NCBI GenBank assembly: GCA_024743095.1 | Contig: JANSXF010000005.1 | Span: forward strand, 39,140 to 103,139 | Direction of reading: 5' to 3' | Length of the DNA: 64,000 nt | Source: Flavobacteriaceae bacterium | Lineage (GTDB): Bacteria; Bacteroidota; Bacteroidia; Flavobacteriales; Flavobacteriaceae | Part shown: positions 10,326-19,700 of the stretch, one piece after another | Numbering within the stretch: the stretch's first letter is position 1 | Layout of the letters: every line of letters starts with the position of its first letter | Program-made: the position numbers and the translations under genes | Notes under the pieces: generated by a model | Seen by the model: only the letters and a program-made list of their open reading frames with translations | Database searches by the model: none | Told to the model about the DNA's origin: nothing

Positions 10326-10898
10326 TTATTGTTTTGTCAAGTCTTTAAAACTAAAATATACATGCTCAAGATTGATGTCGTTCCACACCTTTAGTTCACG
10401 ATTCCCATCGACCTTTACATATACTGGACCTACCCTATTGGCAGGTTCATTTGTTTCCATTTCTATAAATCCATTTCCTTTAAACCATATCTCAAATTTT
10501 GGCAAAAGCTCTTGCAGCAATACAATATTGTCATAATTTCTATTAAAACCGTTCCAATACAGGTAACTGAACCTTCCTGACATCCCCACGATAACCTCAT
10601 TTTTGAATTCTGGATAAAATTCACACCTGACGGGGTATTTGAAACGATCAGGGAACTTGATATCTATAAGTCCCAATGCGGATTCCATAAAGAGTCCTTT
10701 CTGATTCATTTTAAAAATTTCTTCCTCGAATTCTGTACGGGTCATCTTGAATTCAATCCCATACCAAAGACTATCATTAACTTTCCCGGAATTTAATTCC
10801 TCTTGCACTAAATCTTCGTGGGAGGATTTACATCCAGTCATGCTAAGTAAACAACCGATCAATAGATATTGCCATATCATTCCTATCCTATGTCGCAT
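10326..10898 (-). CDS. orphan lipoprotein of unknown function
   Basis: The 190-residue protein has a signal peptide and lipobox ending SMTGC (about residue 22). The rest is rich in aromatic and charged residues (KFPDRFKYPVRCEFYPEF, GRFSYLYWNGFNRNYD) with no repeat, transmembrane segment or motif I recognise. It is wedged between two giant UnbV-type lipoprotein genes with gaps of 12 and 5 nt, so it is almost certainly co-expressed with them. A partner or accessory role is inference from that position. It is shorter than any SusE/F-type protein I would expect here. Confidence 0.8.
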   Translation of the reverse strand: MRHRIGMIWQYLLIGCLLSMTGCKSSHEDLVQEELNSGKVNDSLWYGIEFKMTRTEFEEEIFKMNQKGLFMESALGLIDIKFPDRFKYPVRCEFYPEFKNEVIVGMSGRFSYLYWNGFNRNYDNIVLLQELLPKFEIWFKGNGFIEMETNEPANRVGPVYVKVDGNRELKVWNDINLEHVYFSFKDLTKQ

Positions 10899-10910
10899 AT
10901 ATAACCATCA

Positions 10911-13900
10911 TTATTTGGTAGTGGCCTTAAAAAGTTTTATCGTATCATTGTTTCTCGACACCAACAAAGACTTCTTACCATCCAGTTCAATTCTTTTAAT
11001 ATCCCTTATTTCACCTCTAACAAAAAATCCAGAATTCGTTGCAGATATGGATTCAAATTTTTTATCGCCCAAATATTTCAATACAACCCCCTGTAAACCG
11101 CTATATATTCCTATTTGAGGCTTTGCTTTAAATAAATTTCCACCTAAAATAATCTCATTGTTACCATCACCATCCAAATCTTCGGTTTCTATGGCATACA
11201 CAGGACCCAATTGAGCCTCATATGGGAGTTCTTGCTTTTCGAAATGACCATTTTCGTTCCAAAAAATTGCAGATGCGGTGGAAAGAACATCCAACCTTAA
11301 TGAATTCTCAATCTGTTCTTCCTTGAAAATGTCCTGGACTGTCTGGAGAGCATAATCCTCACTTTTGAGATATCTCTTTCTCAGATATGTCAATTGACCC
11401 GTAATATCTTTTTTCTGTGCTACCGGATAAGATTTTCCATTCTTTCCAACCGTGATGATGTGGTCAATTTTACTATTCCCATCAAAATCATTGACATACA
11501 TAGAAACAGGATTATCCCGAGAAGCTCTGAGCATTGTATTGGTACCGAGATTACCAACAATAAGATCGTAATCTCCGTCCTTGTCAACATCTGATTTGTG
11601 CAGCACATTCCAGAATCCTTTTTCGTTGGTGAATCCCCAGGTATCAGTGGCATCCTGCAATGTCCCATGAGTATTGATAAAAACCTTAATAGACATCCAA
11701 TCCCCGACCAAAACAAGATCATCGTCTCCATCCCTATCGATATCGAACCAAGAAGCATCCGTTATCATTCCGATATCCGTAAGGTCGCTTACTTTGATGC
11801 CAAGGACGCTTTTGAAATTCCCTTTACCATCATTTTCCAATATATACCCGCTTTCAGGAAGACCGTATGACAAAGGGCGGTATCGTCCCCCTAGAAAAAT
11901 GTCCATATCACCATCCTTATCATAATCTGAGAGTGCCAAACAAGATGTAGACACCAATTTATTTGCTGGAGTAATAGGAATTGGCTTGGAAAAATTACCT
12001 TTGCCGTCGTTTTTATAAAGTCGATCTGCCAGGGCAAATGAGTTTGCTGAGAATTCATAACCTCCACTTGCGACTATCAAATCTTGGTCTCCATCGTTGT
12101 CTACGTCAACAAAAACAGCATCAGTATCCTCTGATCCCTGACTTTCTTCGAAGATGGCAGTATTGGTTCTAAGGAATTTTCCAGAGGCTTGCATTTGGTA
12201 CAACCCCCCTGTAAAACCCTTTGAAGCCCCAACAAAAACATCGGGCAAACCATTGTTGTTCACATCACCTACAGCTATTTTAGGACCTTCCGACGAATTC
12301 ATATGTAATAATAACTTATCATAATCAAAATCGACAAAATCATTTTCCTGATGAACGTAATCCAGACCAAATCTATCATCAACACCCTCTACCATAGAAA
12401 GCCTGGTTTCCTCCAACTGAACTTCGGCATTGGTTTTATCTAAATTATATTCCACTGTTAAAAATTGATCTGGCTTGATATTGTTCAGTGTGGTAACAGA
12501 CCCGTTTGACCACCTTACTTGCAAAGTATCTATGCTACTATCGTCTTTCAAGCCAAAGTGCAAACGGGGATCCACGGAAGACATACTTCCTCTCATTGGG
12601 TAGAGTTCCTTAAAATATCGTTTTCCGGAAACTTTTAAGGTGACCTGACTTCCAATGCCTCCCTTGTTGTTCTCAGGCCCAATTAAATTTAAGTTTAGAA
12701 AGTGGCCTCCCTTAGTTTCGTTTCGGTAAATGAAAGGAGGCATGTTGTTGTTGCTTACAATCAGGTCAAGATCCCCATCGTTGTCCATATCACCATAGGC
12801 GGCACCAGTGGAAAACCCGTTTTGTCCAAGACCCCATTCTTCACTTACATTGGAAAACTGTAACCCACCCCTATTCTTATACATATAATTAGGGATTGGT
12901 TCGGACGGCATACTATCTATCAATTTTTTGATTACAGCTCCTTCTTTCTTATAGATTTCTCTCAGCTTTTGGGGGTTAAAGTAATAATCCGCGAAGTCAT
13001 GATCCTGTAAATCCTTTACCATACCATTAGTCACAAAAATCTCATTTTTGCCATTGTTGTCAAAGTCAGCCATAAAGGCACCCCAGCTCCAGTCAGTGGC
13101 TTCCACACCTGAGAAACGTGAAATTTCACTAAAATGTACCGACTTGTTTGAAACACCATTGTTCAGCTGAAAAACATTTCTAGGAAACTGCCTGTGATAT
13201 CCGTTCTTAACCTTTAACCTATAGCTGTCCCAATCATCAAAAACCGTCTTTGATTTCAATCTAGTTTCGTCTTCAGGAAGCATCTCAGTTACAAAAATTT
13301 CCGGATAGCCGTCATTGTTCATATCAACAATATCAACACCCATAGAGCCTAAACTGATTTCTTCCAAAGTCGATTCCAACGATTCCTTGAATGTTCCATC
13401 AGCTTGATTGATGTATAAATAGTCCTTCTCAAAAAAGTCATTGGCGACAAAAATATCCGGCCACCCATCTCTGTTAATATCGCCAATTGAAACACCTAGG
13501 CCAAATCCAATGGCACTGGCATAAATACCAGCTTGTTCGCTTACATCTGTAAATCCAGTACCTGTACCTCCCAAAGATTTAGGCACACCATCGTTCCTAT
13601 AGAGCTTGTTGCCTCCTTTAGGATCCCTAATATCCCTTAAGCCAGCGGTGGCATCCACCACCATACTTGTTGGCTCCAAAGAATTGTTGGAAAGATAAAA
13701 GTCCAAATCACCATCTTTGTCATAATCGAAAAAAACGGCATGAATCGAGAAACCAACATCAGCAATTCCATAAGCTTCGGCAGATTCGGTAAACGTCGGA
13801 ATGCCTCCATCTTTAAGTGTACCATTGTTTATAAAAAGCTCGTTATGCCTATTTTTTCCATGACTAACTCCACTTTTACAGACCAAAATATCGAGCCATC

Positions 13901-14342
13901 CATCATTGTTTATATCAATGACACTGACTCCTGTGGACCAAACTCCTGAACTTGACACTCCAGCCTTTTTAGTGACATCTTTAAAATTGAAGTCACCCTG
14001 ATTAAGATAAAAACTGTTGTCGACTTGATTTCCTGAAAAATATACATCCAGTAGACCATCATTATTGAAATCACCCAATCCAACACCCGCGCCATTATAG
14101 AATGCCCTGAAAATGTATACGTTAAAATCCTCCGTATATTGAAGGTTATTGGCAAAATCAATACCTATATCAGATGCTTCCAAATAAGTGAATTGGGAAG
14201 GCTTTAAATTGCTTTTTTGTCTTTCACAAGAAACAAAGGAAAGACCCAGACCAAATAAAGCAATCAAAAACACCCCCCTATAGGTGTAAGCTTCAGTTTT
14301 TAAAAAATATGTACGAACCCAATTTCTCATCCCACAATACAA
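10911..14342 (-). CDS. giant FG-GAP/VCBS-repeat lipoprotein with UnbV/ASPIC domain (copy C)
   Basis: This is the first of the three tandem paralogues after SusD, 1143 residues long. The signal peptide ends with LSFVSC; Met5 is an equally plausible start. FG-GAP/VCBS repeats (GVGLGDFNNDGLLDVYF, FFDYDKDGDLDFYL) cover the N-terminal half. An ASPIC/UnbV-like domain lies near 547-630 (HFLNLNLIGPENNKGGIGSQ), and more repeats follow (FVDVDNDGDQDLIV). Compared with copies A and B it has a small insertion near residues 155-240. It is separated from susD by 148 nt that hold a perfect 30-nt palindrome, so its expression may be uncoupled from susCD. Confidence 0.9.
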   Translation of the reverse strand: MYCGMRNWVRTYFLKTEAYTYRGVFLIALFGLGLSFVSCERQKSNLKPSQFTYLEASDIGIDFANNLQYTEDFNVYIFRAFYNGAGVGLGDFNNDGLLDVYFSGNQVDNSFYLNQGDFNFKDVTKKAGVSSSGVWSTGVSVIDINNDGWLDILVCKSGVSHGKNRHNELFINNGTLKDGGIPTFTESAEAYGIADVGFSIHAVFFDYDKDGDLDFYLSNNSLEPTSMVVDATAGLRDIRDPKGGNKLYRNDGVPKSLGGTGTGFTDVSEQAGIYASAIGFGLGVSIGDINRDGWPDIFVANDFFEKDYLYINQADGTFKESLESTLEEISLGSMGVDIVDMNNDGYPEIFVTEMLPEDETRLKSKTVFDDWDSYRLKVKNGYHRQFPRNVFQLNNGVSNKSVHFSEISRFSGVEATDWSWGAFMADFDNNGKNEIFVTNGMVKDLQDHDFADYYFNPQKLREIYKKEGAVIKKLIDSMPSEPIPNYMYKNRGGLQFSNVSEEWGLGQNGFSTGAAYGDMDNDGDLDLIVSNNNMPPFIYRNETKGGHFLNLNLIGPENNKGGIGSQVTLKVSGKRYFKELYPMRGSMSSVDPRLHFGLKDDSSIDTLQVRWSNGSVTTLNNIKPDQFLTVEYNLDKTNAEVQLEETRLSMVEGVDDRFGLDYVHQENDFVDFDYDKLLLHMNSSEGPKIAVGDVNNNGLPDVFVGASKGFTGGLYQMQASGKFLRTNTAIFEESQGSEDTDAVFVDVDNDGDQDLIVASGGYEFSANSFALADRLYKNDGKGNFSKPIPITPANKLVSTSCLALSDYDKDGDMDIFLGGRYRPLSYGLPESGYILENDGKGNFKSVLGIKVSDLTDIGMITDASWFDIDRDGDDDLVLVGDWMSIKVFINTHGTLQDATDTWGFTNEKGFWNVLHKSDVDKDGDYDLIVGNLGTNTMLRASRDNPVSMYVNDFDGNSKIDHIITVGKNGKSYPVAQKKDITGQLTYLRKRYLKSEDYALQTVQDIFKEEQIENSLRLDVLSTASAIFWNENGHFEKQELPYEAQLGPVYAIETEDLDGDGNNEIILGGNLFKAKPQIGIYSGLQGVVLKYLGDKKFESISATNSGFFVRGEIRDIKRIELDGKKSLLVSRNNDTIKLFKATTK

Positions 14343-14367
14343 TCTACTTTATAAATGAGCCATAAAG

Positions 14368-14397
14368 TTATCAAGAGGGAAATTTCCCTCTTGATAA
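14368..14397 (-). terminator. perfect 30-nt palindrome between susD and the UnbV genes
   Basis: TTATCAAGAGGGAAA is followed immediately by its exact reverse complement. In RNA this folds into a strong hairpin with a tiny AAAUUU loop. It lies 93 nt after the susD stop in the susCD transcript. There is no long U-run after it, so it may be an intrinsic terminator of weak type, a processing or stabilising hairpin, or a dyad operator. A role in lowering downstream expression is inference. Confidence 0.55.
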
Positions 14398-14490
14398 ATT
14401 CAAATTTGCACATGTTTGTAAGATACCTTACAAAAATTAACTAGAACTAAATCAACTATTTACAATCATACCCCATCTCACATTAATACA

Positions 14491-16092
14491 TTAATTATAT
14501 CCAGGATTTTGTTCCAAGTTTGGATTGGCGTTCAACTGGTTCAAAGGGATTGGGTATAGGTTTCTCGAGGAATCCTGCTGTTCTTTTTGGAACCAAGGCT
14601 CCAACCATCTATCATATCTAATTAGGATTGTTCGGGCATGGTTCTCCATTGCCAATTCCTTCTTAAATTCCCAAAACAAATCATCTTCCGTCAATATATC
14701 CAAAGGATCAACACCTGCTCTTTCCCTAACCTGATTCACCAACATAAGTGCTTCGGCACTACCTGAATTCATTCTCCATAAAGCCTCAGCCCTTATTAAA
14801 AGAATATGGGCATATCGAAAAATAGCATAGTCATTAGATTGCCTCGCGGTATTCTCAGGTCCTGTTTCTAACTCCCATTTGGCATATCTTGCACCATTCT
14901 CATAACCAGTTCTGCCATCATTGGTAAACCAGTATTCAGGTACAATATTCACATTACAATCCGCTGCTTCTGGCGGAAGTTGATCTAATACTCCCACAAA
15001 ACGGTCTACGTCTTCGGAACAATCAATAAGCCTATATTCGTCGATTGGATTCTGATAGAAGAACCCAATTTCTTCAGACCATGTTGGACCGGCCTCAATG
15101 GTATATTGTTGACCGATAAAGAACATTCCTCTTCGCTTGTCATTTTCCTCAAATGCATTATAAAAATCTTCTTGAATACTTACACCACCCCAAGAAGTTC
15201 CAGCAGGATAATCCAATGTCCCCGTAACCGACTGGTGCGTTGCTCTTCTTATAATAGCAAATTGTTCACCTGTATTCACCTTATCGTAAGGAACAACAAA
15301 AATGTTTTCCTGTGAGCCCTCGTTATCGACCATAAAATTGCTAAAGTAAAATGGTTCTATCTGGTATGCCCCACTATTTATGACATTGTTGGCAGCTTCT
15401 GCAGCCTCCACCCAATGGTCACCAGCATTATAATTATTTGCATTAAGATACATTTTAGCCAAGACAGTCCATGCAACCCATTTGTTCATTTTTGCATATG
15501 TCGCTCCTTTATCTTCACTTAAACCTGGTATTACCTCCAACAATTCCGATTCTATGAAAGCAAACACTTCTTCAGGAGAGCTTTGCTCTGGAGCTGGATT
15601 GGCGTCAGAAAAGCTTGTTTCCAACGGAACGTTACCGAACAGGTCAAGTAAGGTATAATAATAAAAAGCCCTTAATGCTCTTAATTCAAATACAATGGGA
15701 GAATCAGAACCCACATTTTCCGTAAAAATCTCAATCAATCTATTACACGAACTTACTCCTCCAAAATATCCACTCCAAGCTCCGTTGAATATATCATCCT
15801 GCGGGGGGAAGTCGTGCCTGACGATTGCTGGCCAACGACCACCGTCATCCCATCCTCTATTGGATCGAATTGGCATGGCACTTTGGTCTGTCGGCATATC
15901 CATTAACCACATGTCCTCCCACCAGCGGTATAAGGTCGTATAAGCGGACGAGGCGGCCGAAGACAACTGGGCATCATCCTGAAAAAATGTTTCCGGTGTT
16001 ATTTCACTATATACTTCTGAATCCAGTTCAGTACAAGATCTACTCAATCCGAATACTGCCAAGACAAAAAACAAAAATTTTATTTTTCTCAT
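14491..16092 (-). CDS. susD-like: SusD/RagB-family glycan-binding lipoprotein
   Basis: The 533-residue protein is the surface lid of a SusCD glycan importer. The signal peptide ends in LSRSC with a following TELDSE, an acidic stretch of the kind that exports Bacteroidota lipoproteins to the surface. The SusD N-terminal region (TPETFFQDDAQLSSAASSAY) and the helical TPR-like part (ELRALRAFYYYTLLDLFGNV) are clear. The C-terminal RagB domain ends NPNLEQNPGYN, a usual SusD ending. It starts 12 nt after susC on the same strand. The binding pocket residues cannot be assigned, so the ligand is inferred from neighbouring enzymes. Confidence 0.95.
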   Translation of the reverse strand: MRKIKFLFFVLAVFGLSRSCTELDSEVYSEITPETFFQDDAQLSSAASSAYTTLYRWWEDMWLMDMPTDQSAMPIRSNRGWDDGGRWPAIVRHDFPPQDDIFNGAWSGYFGGVSSCNRLIEIFTENVGSDSPIVFELRALRAFYYYTLLDLFGNVPLETSFSDANPAPEQSSPEEVFAFIESELLEVIPGLSEDKGATYAKMNKWVAWTVLAKMYLNANNYNAGDHWVEAAEAANNVINSGAYQIEPFYFSNFMVDNEGSQENIFVVPYDKVNTGEQFAIIRRATHQSVTGTLDYPAGTSWGGVSIQEDFYNAFEENDKRRGMFFIGQQYTIEAGPTWSEEIGFFYQNPIDEYRLIDCSEDVDRFVGVLDQLPPEAADCNVNIVPEYWFTNDGRTGYENGARYAKWELETGPENTARQSNDYAIFRYAHILLIRAEALWRMNSGSAEALMLVNQVRERAGVDPLDILTEDDLFWEFKKELAMENHARTILIRYDRWLEPWFQKEQQDSSRNLYPIPLNQLNANPNLEQNPGYN

Positions 16093-16104
16093 GATTTATT
16101 TTTT

Positions 16105-19100
16105 TTACAAACTAATATTAACTCCAAGGGTTATTGTTCTATTGGGATATTGACCCAACTCCCATCTATCTATCCCTGGTACTAGAATATCTCCACCGTA
16201 TTGTGGGTTCCCTGAAAAACCGGGAGTTCTTCCAATGCCCCTACCTCTATCCAAGTAACGAACTTCTGGGTCAGAACCCAAATAATTGGTAATTACAAAA
16301 AGGTTCTGACCAGAAATGTACAGTCTTAATTTCTGCAATACACTATCATCTGACAAGGGTATGGTATATCCCAGAGTCGCATTGTCCAATTTCACAAATG
16401 AAGCATCTTCCACGTACAAGGAATGCCAAACCAGCAGACCCTTGTCTTCTTCTGTAAATCCATCGGTTATTACCGGGTTCTGTATACCTACATAGCCAGC
16501 GTGCTCATACCGTGCTCTACGTCCATTTGCAATATCATGCCCAAAGGCGCCTCGAAAGAAAAAGTTTAAGTCCCAATTCTTATACCTGAATGTATTTGCT
16601 ATTCCTGCAGTTAAATCTGGGAGACCATTTCCCTGTACCGTGAAGATATCCGCTTCTTGATTGTCAGTAGTTCGGTTGCCCTCTTCATCAAGAAAATAAG
16701 GTAGTCCTTCCGAATTATATCCGGCAAAAGTTGGCGCAATAATATTTCCAATCCTTTCACCTTCCTGAATATAGGCTGCATAGGAGCCATTTTGGGCAAT
16801 TCCTTCTCCGCGCAACAGCCCTCCCCCTTCTGGAATATCATTGTTGAACTTTATTAGTTTAGTTACATTCCTTGCCGCGTTGGCACTTATTTCCCAATTA
16901 AAATCGGCTTTATTTATCGCCTGGAAGTTTATCTGCACTTCAAATCCATTTGACTCCAATTCGCCCAGGTTCACCAACGATTGATTAAATAAATTAGGAG
17001 GACTTGGGACATCGATAACATTCAATAAATCTTTAGTATTTCTTTTATAATAATCAACAGATCCGGAAATTCGGTAATCCATGAGAGCAAAATCAATACC
17101 CACGTTCAACTCGCCTTTCTCTTCCCATTTCAAATCAGGGTTAGGGTTTGATGTGGGCTGAATGGCCGGCAAAAAAGAACCGTCAACATACCCCTGCTGT
17201 CCCGGTATGGCCCCCAACGTTGGCAAATAAGCGTAATTCTGGGATGGAAGGTTTCCGGTGACGCCGTATCCAACCCTCATTTTCAGTGAATTGAACGCTT
17301 TTATTTTAAAAAGATCAGTCAATTCTGCACCACCACTTAATGCCCAAAAATTACCCCATCGGTTGTTCTGACCAAATTTTGAAGACCCTTCTCTCCTATA
17401 GCTAGCAGACAAATAATAGTTGTCTTTAAATGTTAAGTTGATTCTTCCAAAAAAGGAAGCCAACAGGGATTCCTGCTTGTTGGATGCAGTTGCCCTAACA
17501 CCTTCAGGATCTCTAAAACCGTTTCCAATATCCAAGTTGTTAAATGTAAGTTCATTGGTTATAAAATCCGTATTTTCCACGCTGAAGCTCTCATCCACGA
17601 TAGTCTGATACGAATATCCCAAAAGTGCAGTGTACGCCCAATCATCAGTCTCTCCTGTATATGTGCCTGTCGCCTCAAATAATTCATTGATTTGATCATA
17701 GGAACTCCTACGAGCCCTGCCGTTTGTAGCCTCAGCACCTGCACGTGAATTAGAATAAGAATAAACCCCTTGCTGTTCGTTTGTTGACTGTATGGAGTAA
17801 CTCATCCCTAAATTCAATCCTGTAATTGGCTTATAATCCAATTTAAAGTTGCCCAAAAAATTCTTTCGGACACCCAAATGTGGATTCAGTTTTATCATTG
17901 CAACAGGGTTATACTGCTGTTCGATAAAAGTTTCAAAATAACCCTGCTGGGGATCATCGTTTATATATACTGGAGCTGTTGGCGAAAAGGTACTGGCATG
18001 TCGCAATGCCGCTGGATTTGAGTAGTTGATTTCACGCTTCGTTACTGAAACAATAGACCCCAACGTAAGTTTATCATCCAAAAAATTTTGAGAAATATTT
18101 ATCCTGGCATTCAATTGTTCAAAACCTTGATCCACAAGAGTGCCCCCAATATCCCTATAGTTAATTGAAGCTCTGTAATTGGTTGACCCATTGTTTCTTG
18201 AAAAGGAGAGGTTGTGCACGTTACTAACCCCGGTCCTCAAAATCTCATCCTCGAAGTTGGTATTACTCCCAAAGTCCACACCGCCAAACCTAATGTTTTC
18301 CTCTGCAGTTGCCGGCCTTATCCTCCTATCATTAAGCGGTTCATCAAAAGAAACGTATGACGAGTAGTTCAACGTAGCTTTTTCGGAGTACGAACCTTTC
18401 TTGGTCGTTACTAAAATAACCCCGGCACTACCCCTTGTACCATAAATTGCAGCTGCGGAAGCATCCTTTAATACATCAATGGATGCAATATCGTTGGGGT
18501 CAACCAAATCGAGGTTTCCTCCAATCACTCCATCGATTACAATCAAAGGTGTAGAATTGGCACCAAGAGTACTCACACCCCTCAGCCTGATGGAAAACGG
18601 TTGGTTTAAATCACTACCCGCCTTGGTAATATCCAATCCAGCGACTTTACCTTGCAGCAACTGTTCCGAAGTAAATACGTTTCCCTGATTAAAGTCTTCT
18701 GTGGACACACTTGCCACAGCACTTGTAATTTCCTTTTTTTGAAGGGACCCATACCCTACCACAACAACTTCATCAAGCTTTGCCGTATCCTCGCTCAAGG
18801 TTATATCCAACTCGGTTTCGCCCTCAAGGGGCAGTTCCACCTCACGAAATCCTATGTAAGACACCACTAAAATCGCATTTGGGTCACTTACCTGAATACT
18901 AAAATTCCCATCAAAATCTGATTGTGTACCGTTTGAAGTCCCCTTCTCAATAACTGTAGCCCCTGGAAGTGGTGCGCCCTGGCTATCCACTACAGTACCT
19001 GTCACTGTTACCTGATAATTGAAAGCACCAAAATCTCGATGGTCAACCGAAATCGATGTAACTCCTGCATCAAGATTCGAGAACATTAAAAAAACCCAAA

Positions 19101-19173
19101 TGAAACACAGTGAAGACTTCAATTCAAGTCGCTTTCGCAACTTTTCTTTTTTTAATAAAGTTAGTTTTTTCAT
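16105..19173 (-). CDS. susC-like: SusC/RagA-family TonB-linked outer-membrane transporter
   Basis: This 1022-residue outer-membrane porin imports oligosaccharides with TonB energy. After a basic N-terminus and signal segment (about 1-37) there is a carboxypeptidase-like regulatory domain (VTGTVVDSQGAPLPGATV), then the SusC signature DEVVVVGYGSLQKKEI, then a plug with VSTLGANSTPLIVIDGVIGG and DVLKDASAAAIYGTRGSAGV. The remainder is a beta-barrel ending in a Leu-terminated strand (ITLGVNISL). It forms a pair with the SusD gene 12 nt downstream. Its leader carries two inverted repeats and one copy of the motif shared with galK and the other PUL promoter regions. Confidence 0.96.
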   Translation of the reverse strand: MKKLTLLKKEKLRKRLELKSSLCFIWVFLMFSNLDAGVTSISVDHRDFGAFNYQVTVTGTVVDSQGAPLPGATVIEKGTSNGTQSDFDGNFSIQVSDPNAILVVSYIGFREVELPLEGETELDITLSEDTAKLDEVVVVGYGSLQKKEITSAVASVSTEDFNQGNVFTSEQLLQGKVAGLDITKAGSDLNQPFSIRLRGVSTLGANSTPLIVIDGVIGGNLDLVDPNDIASIDVLKDASAAAIYGTRGSAGVILVTTKKGSYSEKATLNYSSYVSFDEPLNDRRIRPATAEENIRFGGVDFGSNTNFEDEILRTGVSNVHNLSFSRNNGSTNYRASINYRDIGGTLVDQGFEQLNARINISQNFLDDKLTLGSIVSVTKREINYSNPAALRHASTFSPTAPVYINDDPQQGYFETFIEQQYNPVAMIKLNPHLGVRKNFLGNFKLDYKPITGLNLGMSYSIQSTNEQQGVYSYSNSRAGAEATNGRARRSSYDQINELFEATGTYTGETDDWAYTALLGYSYQTIVDESFSVENTDFITNELTFNNLDIGNGFRDPEGVRATASNKQESLLASFFGRINLTFKDNYYLSASYRREGSSKFGQNNRWGNFWALSGGAELTDLFKIKAFNSLKMRVGYGVTGNLPSQNYAYLPTLGAIPGQQGYVDGSFLPAIQPTSNPNPDLKWEEKGELNVGIDFALMDYRISGSVDYYKRNTKDLLNVIDVPSPPNLFNQSLVNLGELESNGFEVQINFQAINKADFNWEISANAARNVTKLIKFNNDIPEGGGLLRGEGIAQNGSYAAYIQEGERIGNIIAPTFAGYNSEGLPYFLDEEGNRTTDNQEADIFTVQGNGLPDLTAGIANTFRYKNWDLNFFFRGAFGHDIANGRRARYEHAGYVGIQNPVITDGFTEEDKGLLVWHSLYVEDASFVKLDNATLGYTIPLSDDSVLQKLRLYISGQNLFVITNYLGSDPEVRYLDRGRGIGRTPGFSGNPQYGGDILVPGIDRWELGQYPNRTITLGVNISL

Positions 19174-19222
19174 AATTTAGTTTAGTTATTATTATTGGCA
19201 TATTCGGCCTGATGATAATTGC

Positions 19223-19249
19223 GGGAGGGGCTAGGATTGCACCCCTCCC
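19223..19249 (-). promoter_or_regulatory. GC-rich hairpin in the susC leader
   Basis: GGGAGGGG at 19223-19230 and CCCCTCCC at 19242-19249 form an 8-bp perfect stem with an 11-nt loop, about 50 nt upstream of the susC ATG. On the plus strand a T-rich run (ATTTTTCTTTT) follows it. On the minus-strand transcript it would sit in the 5' leader close to the ribosome-binding region. It could be an attenuator or a stabilising structure, or a plus-strand terminator although no plus-strand gene precedes it. Confidence 0.5.
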
Positions 19250-19408
19250 ATTTTTCTTTTCAAATATTTCTTTCTTAAAAGTTATTTTTTCAAACTCTTT
19301 GTTTCCAAAGGAAATATTTGGAATTATACTTTTAATATTTTAACCACTCTCTCTTTGCGTGATCATAAATAAACCGCTAATATTTCAGCTAATTTAATAA
19401 TTTTTTTA

Positions 19409-19432
19409 ATATATGTAAAAATTAAGTTTATT
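19409..19432 (-). promoter_or_regulatory. shared PUL motif, susC copy
   Basis: On the minus strand this reads AATAAACTTAATTTTTACAT then ATAT. It matches the consensus WWTAAACKTWWTTDTTACAWWTAT drawn from four intergenic sites in this window; 16 of 24 columns are identical in all four. It points toward susC. It may be an operator or a promoter with an upstream binding site. The likely binder is the adjacent NUDIX-type regulator, which is inference. Confidence 0.55.
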
Positions 19433-19700
19433 TTTTTGCTGAAAATATTTTAAGTAAGGTCCTTGCCCAGTCATTTAGATTGAAAAGTGTATTAGGTTTC
19501 AAATGGTCAATTGCATTAAAATGCCAATGACACTTTAAATAATTCGAAAAATGTCATCACAGTTGAAACAAACCAACGTATTACAGTGTTCAATTTATAG
19601 GTTATGCAATGGAAAGACTATAAAAAAATTGGACACCTTAATAAAATAGGTGAAGACATACCTTAATAAGAAATTAATGAACCCTTTTGCAGGTAAGTGT

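Larger units (their letters stand above)
19174..19700. other. 527-nt intergenic region: structured susC leader
   Basis: There is no coding sequence here. The region separates susC from the converging 3' end of the NUDIX regulator gene. It holds a GC-rich hairpin at 19223-19249, a 10-bp inverted repeat (CAAATATTTC at 19261-19270 and its complement at 19311-19320) and the shared PUL motif at 19409-19432. The motif is 235 nt from the susC start, so the susC mRNA probably has a long structured 5' leader. Confidence 0.6.
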
